Positions 21,300 to 30,500 of a DNA stretch of 46,804 bases are shown one piece after another. Position 1 is the first letter of the stretch, and every line of letters starts with the position of its first letter. The notes beneath the pieces were generated by a model, which saw nothing but the letters and a program-made list of their open reading frames with translations, searched no databases and was not told the origin of the DNA. Made by a program: the position numbers and the translations under genes. The stretch is from Chrysochromulina tobinii (lineage: Eukaryota > Haptophyta > Prymnesiales > Chrysochromulinaceae), in contig JWZX01003358.1 of assembly GCA_001275005.1 (NCBI GenBank), positions 1 through 46,804 on the forward strand, in the 5' to 3' direction.

Positions 21300-23363
21300 C
21301 TACGCCGACGCGCCCAAAGGAGGCGATCCGTATGGCGCTCCCCCAGCTAACAACGACGTGACAGCCTTCAAGCCGCCCATGACATTGATCGCTCTTGCGC
21401 GGCTCGCACGGCAAAACATTCCGCACGAGGCGGCCGGCGGCCGGTAATGTGTCGGTGTGGGCGCCGGATCTCGGACCCTCTCGGACGGCACGGGCTCATC
21501 GAGGATGTCGCTCGCCGGTTTCTTGACGCATACCAAGCAGCGAGAGCACTTGCTCGACATGCACATAGCCACGCTCGGAGGGTCGCCGCAGACCGCGGCC
21601 TCGCACACCTCCTTCACAGCAGCCCCCGCTGGCGGCGTACGGACGAACGCTTCGAGGCCATTCTTGTCGTGTAGGACCTTCCACACGTCATCAAACGGCT
21701 TGGTGATTTCGGGATCCATCACGGCCTTGCGGTCGAACGGCTTGACGTGACCGGACCAGTGGATCACGATCGCATCGGAAAGCAGCTTGGTCGCGTTCAG
21801 GCCGTTTTGCTGAATGTCTTTCACTTCGATGTACCCCATGCCATCTACGAAGGCGGGATCGCCCACCAAGTCGTTCCAGCATTTGATCCGGTCCGAAAAC
21901 GCAAAGTACGGGATCCCGAGGCCGTACGCAAGGGACGTCTCGGGGATCACCTTGCCGTCGTAATTCGCATGCATGAAGCTGTCGAAGACCTCCGTCATCT
22001 TATGCTGCCGCCATAGGGTCAGATTGAAGCGCGAGAGCCCAAAGTTCCACTTTGGCTGGGTGGCGAAATTCACCGTGCGGCCAAGGATGGTCTGCGTCCA
22101 GTTGGTGACGGTCGCCGCGTACTCGTGGCTCTGGCACGTTCCGACCCGCTCGGTGCTCTCGGTCTCCGTTGCAAGGCACCCAAGGAACCCATGGTCGCTG
22201 TCCCTGCCCAGGTATGAGACACACTGCTGCGCATCGAGCCAGTTGTGCCCGTTTTGGAACATCTCGACGATCTTGGTCCTCGGGTTCCACAGCCAGCCGT
22301 TGCACGTCGCGGCGATGGCCATGCCCGAGCCCATCGGGACCTCGAGCTCCTTGATGTTCCGCTGCACGGATATGTCGTCGTCGGCGAAGAAGAGGGTCTC
22401 GAGCCCTCTGAACGGCCCGAGGTACGGCAAGTAGAAGCGCAGCATGTTGAATGGGTTGTGGTGCATGTTGTCGTAGTCCCACTTCTCGGGACGCATCAGG
22501 CAAACGGGCTGGTGGTCTTGGTCCTGGTTGGCGCCCTGCGAGCCAAACTCTGGCCACTTCCACAGTGGGGAGATGCCGTCAGCTTCCAGCAGCTTCGTCG
22601 CCACCTCAATGTCCATCACGTTGATCGTCTGATGCGGACCTGGCTTAAGCGCCGTGTGGAGCCGATCAGCTAGGGACGTGCCATTCAGCGAGCCCCTCTC
22701 GAGGTCTCCGATGAGCCAGGCGGAAATCTCGCGGTCTGGGCTGTTCATGAAGAGCGAGCCGAGCGCGACGACGAGTCCCTCGAAGCGATCTGAGAGGATG
22801 ACGAAGGTCGCCGCCGATAGGCTGGGCGGGGTGAACTCCTGGGTGGCCTCGAGCATGATGTGGCCACGCCCATGTACGGGCAAAAGGCGTCCCTGCGAAC
22901 CATCGGAATGCGCCAGCCATCTCTGGCGCCAGGCTTCGGAACCGGGCTCCTCTGGGTGTCTGTGTCCCTGCGAGCCGTTGGAATGCGCCAGCCATCTCTG
23001 GCGCCAGGCTTCGGAACCGGGTTCCTCTGGCGACGGCAGGCGGCCTGAGGCCTGTGCCTCCATGACGTGCGTCGGATTGGGAGCATGCAAATCTTCGGCA
23101 GCAACGAACGCATTGTCGCCACGAGCTTTGCCCGGCCAGTGAATGTTGTGGCCCTGGTCACCGCCGCCGCAGTCCTTCTCACAGCCGCAGTGCTGAATCT
23201 TGCCGTGGTACAGCCCGTTCTCGCAATCTGACGACGCGAGGCACTTGCAGTCTTCCGCATAGATGTAGTGCACATTAAGGTGAGTTGGAACGCCGAATAC
23301 GAAGGCCAGGATGCTCACGTGCATATTTTTTTCTGGTTTCCTTTTTGGGTCGTCTTTTTGCAT
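21300..23363 (-). CDS. Glycosyltransferase family 8 (GAUT-like) with Cys-rich N-terminus
   Basis: 687 residues from the ATG at 23363; an ATG at 23324 would put the hydrophobic MHVSILAFVFGV at the N-terminus as a signal or signal-anchor, suiting a Golgi enzyme. A Cys-rich segment follows (residues 38-67). The catalytic domain carries LRFYLPYL, then the metal-binding FFADDDISVQ (DxD; about residue 345), KWNFGLSRFNL and, near the end, IHWSGHVKPF. These are the hallmarks of GT8/GAUT glycosyltransferases, which use UDP-sugars such as UDP-galacturonate or UDP-glucose with retention. Two exact-looking 25-residue repeats sit between the Cys-rich and catalytic parts. A second Cys-rich cluster lies near the C-terminus. 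Acceptor unknown; a cell-surface polysaccharide or scale role is conceivable. Confidence 0.82.
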   Translation of the reverse strand: MQKDDPKRKPEKNMHVSILAFVFGVPTHLNVHYIYAEDCKCLASSDCENGLYHGKIQHCGCEKDCGGGDQGHNIHWPGKARGDNAFVAAEDLHAPNPTHVMEAQASGRLPSPEEPGSEAWRQRWLAHSNGSQGHRHPEEPGSEAWRQRWLAHSDGSQGRLLPVHGRGHIMLEATQEFTPPSLSAATFVILSDRFEGLVVALGSLFMNSPDREISAWLIGDLERGSLNGTSLADRLHTALKPGPHQTINVMDIEVATKLLEADGISPLWKWPEFGSQGANQDQDHQPVCLMRPEKWDYDNMHHNPFNMLRFYLPYLGPFRGLETLFFADDDISVQRNIKELEVPMGSGMAIAATCNGWLWNPRTKIVEMFQNGHNWLDAQQCVSYLGRDSDHGFLGCLATETESTERVGTCQSHEYAATVTNWTQTILGRTVNFATQPKWNFGLSRFNLTLWRQHKMTEVFDSFMHANYDGKVIPETSLAYGLGIPYFAFSDRIKCWNDLVGDPAFVDGMGYIEVKDIQQNGLNATKLLSDAIVIHWSGHVKPFDRKAVMDPEITKPFDDVWKVLHDKNGLEAFVRTPPAGAAVKEVCEAAVCGDPPSVAMCMSSKCSRCLVCVKKPASDILDEPVPSERVRDPAPTPTHYRPPAASCGMFCRASRARAINVMGGLKAVTSLLAGGAPYGSPPLGASA
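22890..23039 (-). repeat. 75-bp tandem duplication in GT8 gene
   Basis: Two 75-bp units (22890-22964, 22965-23039) differ at few positions and code 25-residue repeats containing EEPGSEAWRQRWLAHS. The length is a multiple of three, so the frame is kept. Confidence 0.92.
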
Positions 23364-23529
23364 CCAAACTAGGAAGAATTGACGAAATTTCTAGCGCGGA
23401 ATCAAATTTGAAGGTGGATAATACGCCCTGCCTACTTGAGGCCGTTGTGTGCGTGCTCTCTCGCCTTCGCATAGATCATGCGGGGCACAAGAGCACGGGG
23501 CACACACACATGCACACTCGCCGCCCGGC

Positions 23530-25032
23530 TCACACGACTTCAGTGTCCTCGTCCCCCTCGTCCAGCTCATACGGCCACCTCGGCAGCAGCTCATCATCGA
23601 GCGCGATGCGCATGACGCGCCCGCAGCCGAGCACACGCTCGGGCAGCTCGTCGCGCGTCTGCGCCTCGATCACAAAGCCGAGGTCGATGACCAGCTGCTT
23701 CGAGTACAACTTGACGAGACTGACGACGCGCCCAGCCGTGGGGGACGAGTTGCAGTCTACGTCTATCTCTAGGTACGCCGTCCCGTTCGCCGTGACACCT
23801 CTGTGGAAGCGCTGGCGGAGTGTCTTACCGAGCAGTGCGGGGCGTGTGCCCACGGTCTGTTGGACGAGCCAGGGCCCCTCGACCACGCTAGGGATGAGCT
23901 TGAAGCGCGCGTTTCGGAACGCGTCGGTGCCATTGACAAAGCGCTCGAGCAGCCGTGAGGCCGCACCGGCCTCCTCCTCCTCCTCGCCGCGGTCGCCGCT
24001 GCCACTGCCACTGCCGCCCGGCGCGAGGAGATCGGGGATCGCATGATAGAAGACCACCTGAAAGAGGCCGAAGGATATCAGGCGAGGAGGGGAGGGGGGG
24101 CATGAGTGGCTGAGGTCCAAAAGGGAGAAGAGGGCGGTGAGTGCGAGTGTGTGCGGGGGGTGAGGTGTGTGCAGAGGGTGGAAGGGCCCGGCGCGGCCAT
24201 GGCATGGCATGGCATGGCATGGCCTCTCTCGTACCTGATAGACGCCATCCGCGGCGGGCAGGATCATATTGATGACGACCACGAGGCGCACAGGCTCCGC
24301 GGTACGTCTCGATAGCGTGTGCGCCGGACAGTCGTCGCGTCGCGCTACTAGGTGGTACGCCGCCGTCGGCGTTCGGAAGAGCTCTACGGCGAGGAGCTCC
24401 GAGCCGGGTGACGAGGGCGCATTCCGACCGTCCTTGAGGTACGAGGAGGCACGCACGTGGAACTGGCTCGCGCTCAACGGCGCCCAGCACTGCTCGCCGG
24501 CAGGAGCGCCGCCACTTCCATCGGGTGGGAAGAAGCTGTCGCTGCCCTCGAGCAAGTCGGACTCGAGCTTGCGCAGCTCGAGACGGCTCCTCTGCACCGC
24601 GGATGCCCGCGACGACCTGTCGCTCAGCAGAGACGGCGGCGGCAGCGGCTTCGGCGCCATGTTCGGGTCGTGCTGTGTGTCGCAGCTGCCGCCACGCTCA
24701 TCCTCCTTGTTCGCCATGATCGGCAGCTCCTCGTAGCTCAGCCGCCGGCGTGATCGAAGGAAGAAAAAGAAAATCAGCGCGACGAGCAGGAGCACTACGC
24801 CGACTCCCACACCGACGGCGCCCGCCATCGGATCGAGCGGCGGGAATGGTGATTGCTGCCGCTTTTGGCTGCCGCCGCGGGACTTTGGCCTCGTGCTGAG
24901 GTCAAAGCTGACCTCAGTACCAGCTGCACCCTGGGTACTTGCGCGTGGGGCGACGGCGTCAGTACCAGGGGTGTCGGCGGTAGCAGCATCATCGGCCGTG
25001 CCCTCGGCACGCGGTCCTCGCCGAAAGCGCAT
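23530..25032 (-). CDS. Membrane-anchored DUF1336 (EDR2 C-terminal domain) protein (2 exons)
   Basis: Exon 1 is 25032-24235, exon 2 is 24057-23530; 441 residues. The ATG at 25032 is used because the frame's far end (25041) is TTG. A single membrane span (GVGVVLLLVALIFFFFL, about residues 75-92) is followed by basic RSRRR. The DUF1336 domain starts at CWAPLSASQFHVRASSYLKD and continues through the typical RFVNGTDAFRNARFKLIPS, VEGPWLVQQTVG, LLGKTLRQRFHRG, YLEIDVD and LPERVLG blocks. In plants EDR2 has PH and START domains before this domain; here they are replaced by a transmembrane anchor. Lipid binding is inferred from the family. Removal of the 177-bp intron makes the DGVYQ-VVFYHAIP junction continuous. 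Confidence 0.88.
   Translation of the reverse strand: MRFRRGPRAEGTADDAATADTPGTDAVAPRASTQGAAGTEVSFDLSTRPKSRGGSQKRQQSPFPPLDPMAGAVGVGVGVVLLLVALIFFFFLRSRRRLSYEELPIMANKEDERGGSCDTQHDPNMAPKPLPPPSLLSDRSSRASAVQRSRLELRKLESDLLEGSDSFFPPDGSGGAPAGEQCWAPLSASQFHVRASSYLKDGRNAPSSPGSELLAVELFRTPTAAYHLVARRDDCPAHTLSRRTAEPVRLVVVINMILPAADGVYQVRERPCHAMPCHGRAGPFHPLHTPHPPHTLALTALFSLLDLSHSCPPSPPRLISFGLFQVVFYHAIPDLLAPGGSGSGSGDRGEEEEEAGAASRLLERFVNGTDAFRNARFKLIPSVVEGPWLVQQTVGTRPALLGKTLRQRFHRGVTANGTAYLEIDVDCNSSPTAGRVVSLVKLYSKQLVIDLGFVIEAQTRDELPERVLGCGRVMRIALDDELLPRWPYELDEGDEDTEVV
24058..24234 (-). other. Intron of the DUF1336 gene, 177 bp, frame-neutral
   Basis: Donor CAG|GTACGA, acceptor CTCTTTCAG|GTGG, phase 0. It has no in-frame stop, so retention would add 59 residues. 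It carries a five-unit ATGCC (CATGG on the other strand) microsatellite (24196-24223) and a CTGAT branch-point-like word 20 nt before the acceptor. Confidence 0.88.
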
Positions 25033-25041
25033 TGGCAGCAA

Positions 25042-25553
25042 GTTCTTCTCACGAGTTCATTCATCATTCATATGAATACACACGACACGTTTAAACGGTC
25101 GAAATGAGACACATGCAGGCGGAGAGCTGAGAAACAGCCTAAAAAGAGACAGAATGGCGAGACCCATCCGAGTTCATTCACATCACATCACGCAAACAGG
25201 AGCACGCTTTCTCTGCACGCGGTGTAAATAAACGCCCATACGGACACGGATCAGAGGCACCATACTCCGGGTCAACCCCGGGTCTGAACCCGTGCAACCA
25301 CCTGAATAGCTGGCGTGTCGACCTTGGTGTCGACAAGTTTACGTGGCGTAGGGAGTCAACGGGGCGGGGTGTGAGGTCTTGAGGTACACGGGTCTCGGGC
25401 CTTACTGTTACTCCCGGGTGAGGACGAGCGTGAGCACGATGCACGTCGCGGTATAGCTCGGGAGCGTAGAAATTGCAAAATTTAATATTGCGAAAATTTT
25501 ATAGATCATGACAGTGCGCTCACATCGAGGCCGAGGTCAATTCTGACGAACGT
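25042..25553. other. Intergenic with small hairpins
   Basis: Holds an AT-rich stretch (25475-25510), a small TGTCGAC...GTCGACA stem-loop (25313-25334) and GGGTC/GACCC repeats (25268-25295). One 88-codon minus-strand frame (25178-25444) has no family resemblance and is not called. Confidence 0.5.
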
Positions 25554-26465
25554 CTACTTTTTGCTGGCTATTCCGGCCACGGTCGCGTTAGGTGAACACG
25601 CACTGAGCGAACGTACCGACTCTACACACTGGTGCCACCAGTGTGTATTCTGGTGCCGCTCTCTGTCTCTCATCTCTCTCTTGCCACCCGTGTCCCGTGC
25701 GAATCGCGACGATGATTTCCTGAATACATGCCTAGATTTCGCCACCTCAGGTGAGTTTGAGGCTGCCCACCCCCTGTGACGTACGGGACGCACACGCGCA
25801 CGCGAGTCATGGTAAGCACGGAAGGTGGCCGCTTTGCAGTACCCCTCACTGCGGAGCTCGATTTCTTCAAACGATGCGCAGGACCATGGCCGCAGATGTG
25901 CGCGTGCGGCGTGCGTTCGAGCGCAGCTTCTTGGCGGCCTCACCCGATCGGCAGCCTCGCAGCATGACATCTGGATTTGAGAGCCGGCATACATGGCGGA
26001 GCACATGGTCGACTGCGCCTTCTCTGTCATCACGGTCTTCTGCCAGCCACCGCCGGCGCCGATTTTGGGCGCCACGTCCACCTTGAGTCGCGTCCGCGTC
26101 TCCATGGGGCCAAACGGAGACTCGGCGGTCAGCTTGTGGCCCCACGCGCTCTGCGGATTGACCGCCTTCTCAAACGGGGTGAAGCTCCCGATCGCGGCCG
26201 GGCCCCTGACCGGCACCGGCAGCGGAATGGTTTCTCTCGGATTGAGGTTGTCAGGGTGCAACTTGGAGTACAGGGTGAATTTCGTGTAATTTGAGGTACG
26301 GCCGAGGGCGAGCGACATGTGGCTGGGCGCGACGCTAGCGAGCGCGAGGGACGCCTGAAAATGTTCGGAAACGGCGAGCGTCATTTCACAGGAGGATCCA
26401 GTCTTCCCATACCCGGTACATACATGTAGATTGCCCAAACGTACATGTACCGTCGAGACATCCAT
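25554..26465 (-). CDS. Unrecognised protein; N-terminal half most credible
   Basis: 303 residues from 26465, or 276 from the ATG at 26384 (MTLAVSEHF). I do not recognise a family. Residues 28-165 look like a real protein (balanced composition, e.g. ASLALASVAPSHMSLALG, FTLYSKLHPDNLNPRE, AWGHKLTAESPFGPMETRTR). After about 25960 the frame turns Arg/Ser-rich and less convincing; a GATCGG|GTGAGG donor-like site lies there (about 25952), and another frame offers EAAKKLRSNARRTR, so the 3' part may be spliced or in another frame. It is divergent from the PAP/fibrillin gene. Confidence 0.4.
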   Translation of the reverse strand: MDVSTVHVRLGNLHVCTGYGKTGSSCEMTLAVSEHFQASLALASVAPSHMSLALGRTSNYTKFTLYSKLHPDNLNPRETIPLPVPVRGPAAIGSFTPFEKAVNPQSAWGHKLTAESPFGPMETRTRLKVDVAPKIGAGGGWQKTVMTEKAQSTMCSAMYAGSQIQMSCCEAADRVRPPRSCARTHAARAHLRPWSCASFEEIELRSEGYCKAATFRAYHDSRARVRPVRHRGWAASNSPEVAKSRHVFRKSSSRFARDTGGKREMRDRERHQNTHWWHQCVESVRSLSACSPNATVAGIASKK

Positions 26466-26500
26466 CTTCGTGTTGTGGCGTTGAGATCACACTACATGTA
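26408..26500. promoter_or_regulatory. Three TACATGTA palindromes between divergent genes
   Basis: ATACATGTAG (about 26413), GTACATGTAC (about 26440) and CTACATGTAA (about 26493) lie within 90 bp between the credible start of the minus-strand gene (26384) and the PAP/fibrillin ATG (26569). A further TACATGTA (38818-38825) with ACATGTAC lies upstream of the PP2C gene. Candidate cis element. Confidence 0.4.
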
Positions 26501-26568
26501 ACTGTTTGTATCAAACATGCGCCATCCTGATCGACCAGAGCAACCAGAACGATCTCGACGCGAACTTC

Positions 26569-27369
26569 ATGTCGGTGCTCTCGATGCTCACACTCCTCGT
26601 TCAGACCACAGCCATGCTGCGACCACTGCCACGGGTTAGCAGTGTTAGCACAGCCACGTTTGCACCGATTAGAGCACCAGCACCAACGCTCATCCTCGAC
26701 TTTTTCAAGCAGACCCTGAAGGCCGCGTCTACCTCTGACCTGGAGCGCATCTTGCTTGAGAAGCCGGGACTCAGCAATTTTAAGGCGCTCGAGAAGGCCG
26801 CACCATCGCCGCAAGATCTTCTCTACACCGATAAAGGTACTGCCAGTGTCAATGGGCGCTGGCTGCTCCTGTCGACCATTGCCGCCGGGGTGGGTGAGGA
26901 CGTGAGCGACGAAGCGACGGCGGTGCCTGGCGCTGTCAATGCCTCTGGGCTCGTAATAGATACGAGCGGGAGGTTGCCAGTGCAGGAGGTCGACCTCGCC
27001 GCTGGACGCATCGGCAATGAGATCCGGTTCAATGCGCTCGGGCGCATTGGTATCGTGCGCGTCGCCGGAGGCGTGCGGCCCAGCACCGACAATGGCCGGC
27101 GTGCGATGGTGGAGTTTGACACACTCGACGTCTTCCTCTTGAACGGGGACGGCGCCGAGGCGCGGGCCTCGCGACTGCTGCGCGCGGGTTGGCTCTTCCG
27201 TCTCGTGCGCCTGCTCCGACCCTCACTGCAGAATGGTGCCGATGAAGCCTCCTGGCTGGACACGACCTACATTTCGCCACGAGTGCGGCTAGGAAGGGGC
27301 AACAAGGGAAGCGTTTTCATCCTGGAGAAGCTGAATGGCGACGGGCCACTCGCGAACTTTCCTCTGTAG
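26569..27369 (+). CDS. PAP/fibrillin family plastid lipid-associated protein
   Basis: 266 residues from the ATG at 26569; the open frame to 26506 begins with TTG. The N-terminus is a hydrophobic signal peptide (MSVLSMLTLLVQTTAM) followed by SSVSTATFAPIRAP, an ASAFAP-like site marking import into a red-derived secondary plastid. The mature part has the PAP/fibrillin domain: NGRWLLLST near the start, EVDLAAGRIGNEIRF, VEFDTLDVFLLNG, and the C-terminal LDTTYISPRVRLGRGNKGSVFILEK, matching the family's LDTTYLD-x-x-LRI-RG-KG-x-x-FVL block. Fibrillins sit in plastoglobules or on thylakoids and bind lipids; the isoform is not assigned. Confidence 0.85.
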   Translation: MSVLSMLTLLVQTTAMLRPLPRVSSVSTATFAPIRAPAPTLILDFFKQTLKAASTSDLERILLEKPGLSNFKALEKAAPSPQDLLYTDKGTASVNGRWLLLSTIAAGVGEDVSDEATAVPGAVNASGLVIDTSGRLPVQEVDLAAGRIGNEIRFNALGRIGIVRVAGGVRPSTDNGRRAMVEFDTLDVFLLNGDGAEARASRLLRAGWLFRLVRLLRPSLQNGADEASWLDTTYISPRVRLGRGNKGSVFILEKLNGDGPLANFPL

Positions 27370-27515
27370 CGTGTAGGCTCTCTCGGGAGTGCGGGCTCGC
27401 GAGACTGTCGTGTTCACGTTCACACCGTCTTTTTGCTAGGGGGCGTGACTGTGATGAATGAGTGCTGTGGTGCTGCTCGAGCGAGTGGTCCCGGCACGCG
27501 TCACCTCTCTATCGC

Positions 27516-30500
27516 ATGACACTGCTCAGCACTGGCTCGCAGACCGCGCGGTTGCACCACTCGGCGCTACCGCCAGACTGCCGATGCGACATCTGTGCAC
27601 GGCCCATCGCAGCAGCCGACGCACGGTGCCGGTGTGCTTCGGCAACGTGCGACGAGTGTCACGTGTGTGGCTTGTGCAGTGACGGCAGATCCCGTCAGTG
27701 TCCCTTGTGTGGGGGCAGCCTACACAGCGAGCGTGCGTCGCCATTCACGCTGCGCATGCAGGTGTTTCGAGAAGCGTTTGATGCTACCATGAGTACGAGC
27801 GTCATCGTCGTGCATCCGCACATCATGGTGGCTCGTGCTTTTGATGCATATGCCGGCCGGCCACTGCTCGGAGAGCCCACCACCGGAGGCAGCGTGCGCT
27901 GGTACTCGTACGCGCAATGTGGCGCCGCGGCGGAGCTCTTTGCCGTCCAGCTGCGTCACAGCTGCCGCCGCCGCTCCGAGTCTGAGGCTGAGCGCGCGGT
28001 CGTGTTGTGCGCTGCCAACGGCGTCGGATGGCTCGTCGCAGACTGGGCGTGTGCGCTCGCCGGCTTGCCGAGCATCGCCATTGACGCATCGACGGCGCCG
28101 GCCAGCGCATTGTCGATGGCCCGCGAGGCCGCGCAGGCACGTGGCCGCGACGTGGGTGCCGTGTGCGTCGACGCTGGGCATCTCGGCGAGTGGCAGGCGG
28201 CACTGGCACAGGCCTGCATCTCCGATCGACATGAGGAGGCGGATCGAATGGCGGCCAAATCAGGGCGACCATTGGCCGTGGACACCTACTCGACAGCCAG
28301 CGCTCGTCAGCGGCTCGTGGCCATTGCATGCACTATGCTCGACCGGGATGCCACCGACTCGGCCGACTCCAACGACGACGCCATCGACAACGCCAACGAC
28401 GTGGCTGTGGCGGCGGCAGCGGCGGCGGCGGCGGCGGCGGCTGAAGGGTCGACAGCTGCAGGGGCGGCGGCGATGGTAGCTATGAAGGCCGTCCAGGCGG
28501 CGGCGTTGACCTCTCGCACGGCGGGTACGGGCGACGCGGAACTGGTCACGTGCCTATTCTCGTTTGGGTCCACGGGCGAGCCCAAGCATCTCTGGTTCGA
28601 CGCGCTGTCGTGGGCGGAGTGGGGCGAGCGCAATCCGCCAGCCTCACGCCGCGCGCGCGCTGCGCTCTCCCGCCGCTCGGTCCGTGTCTCGTGCGCGGCG
28701 CTGTTTGCGCCCCTCTCGCACGGTCTCGCGCGGCGCACCGCGTGGGGCGAACTGCTGCACGGCGGGCGGCTCGGGCTGTGCGAGCCACGTGGCGCCGGCG
28801 CGTTCGACATGGCATTCGAGGGCGGCGAGGGCATTGTGGGCGGCGAGGGCGGAGTGGGCGGTGTAGGTGGGTGGCTCGACCAGATTCGTGCGTTTGCACC
28901 CACGACGCTCTCTGCAGCACCACGCTTCTACACCCTCTACCAGCGCCGCTACGAAGCCGAGCTCTCCAAATTAGGGATGGAAGCCGAGCTCTCCAAATTA
29001 GGGAAGGACGCCGAGATCTCCGGCGCGACTGCGAACCATGGGGAACATGCAACGCCCGAGGCGCTGCGTAAAGCCGCGCTCGTGGCGGTCCGACGGTTGG
29101 GGGGCCCTCGGCTGCGTTTGGTGGCCGTCGGAGGGGCGCTGGTACCACCATCGCTGCTCGCCTTCCTCCGGGAGTGCTTCGGCGAATGCGGCGCGGGCGG
29201 AGGGCACGCCGTCGTATCGGATGGGTACGGTATGGCGGAAGTGCCGGGCGGCATTGCTCGGGATGGCATCCCACTCCCCGGGGTAGAGGTTCGCATCCAG
29301 CTGCCTCTTGCCACCGGCCACTACACCGGCACAGGTTGGGGTGCCTCCGATGCGGATGCCATTCGCGCATTGGGCGACGATGTCGGCGAGATTCTGGTGA
29401 AGACGATCCGCGGCGCCATCGTGGGCGATCGGGGTGCCGCCGCGCTGGACGCTGATGGATGGTTCCACACCGGTGACCTTGGCCGTTGGATTGAGGGATC
29501 GTCACCTGGTGGACCACGTCGGCTCCAGGTGCTCGAGCGCATGGGATTCACGGTGAAGCTTGCCAACGGCGAGTTCTTGGCACCGCAGCGCGCGGAGGCA
29601 GTGTACGAAGAGCAATGCGCATCGGTGGCGAGCTGCGTGCTGCTCGCGCGCCCGGGCGAGCTGGCCGCCACTGCAGTCGCGCTCCTTCGCAACGACGTGC
29701 TCGGGGAGACGAGATTGCCAAATATGGTGCTCGATGAGATGAGGGCAGCGGCGGCGGCGGCGGGGCTTCGGAGTTGGGAAGTTCCTGGGCGCGTGCTCAT
29801 TGACCCAGGGCCATGGGATGCGGCGAGCGGCTGTAGCTCTACACACGGCAAGGTGCGACGTCTCGCCATAGCGAGGCGCCATGGCCTCCTTCCGCATGCC
29901 GACGCTGGCGAAGGGCGCAACGGCAGCGCAGATGACAACGTCATGGCGAACGGCAGCGGCAGCGGTAGCAGCAACGGGTACGACGTTGCTGGCGGTACTG
30001 TCAACGGCAGTGATTGCGCTAGCCTTGGCGAGGGCGGAGGCTCCTCCAACTGCTCCTCCAATCGCTCCTCGAGCTCCTCCCTTGTCGATCAGCTCATCGG
30101 CTTCCTTAGCGCTTCATCGGAAATGTCTGCCTTGCCTCACTTGCCATGTGCCGCCGTGCGAGCAGCTGAACACGGCAGTGGCTGGTGGAGTGCCCTCGGC
30201 GGCGACAGCATCATGGCAGCAGAGCTCCTCGGAGCGTGGGAGGGCGTGGTTCACGCCGCCAATGCTCGCAGCGCCAAGGGATCGAGAGCCTCTGTGGATG
30301 CGCCCTCTGTGAATGCGCCCTCTGTGAATGCTCTCGGCGCCAAGGGATCGAGATCCGCGCGACCGACGACGGCGCATTCACAGAGGGCGCATTCACAGAG
30401 GCGCCCAATGATCAGTCTGAACATGCATGACCTCTTCTCGCTGACACCTCGTGAGCTTCGGTGCAAGGCACAAGCGTGTCTTGGACGCCACGGCATCGTC

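Noticed and set aside
25178-25444. 88-codon minus-strand frame
   Set aside because: No family resemblance; overlaps small hairpins.
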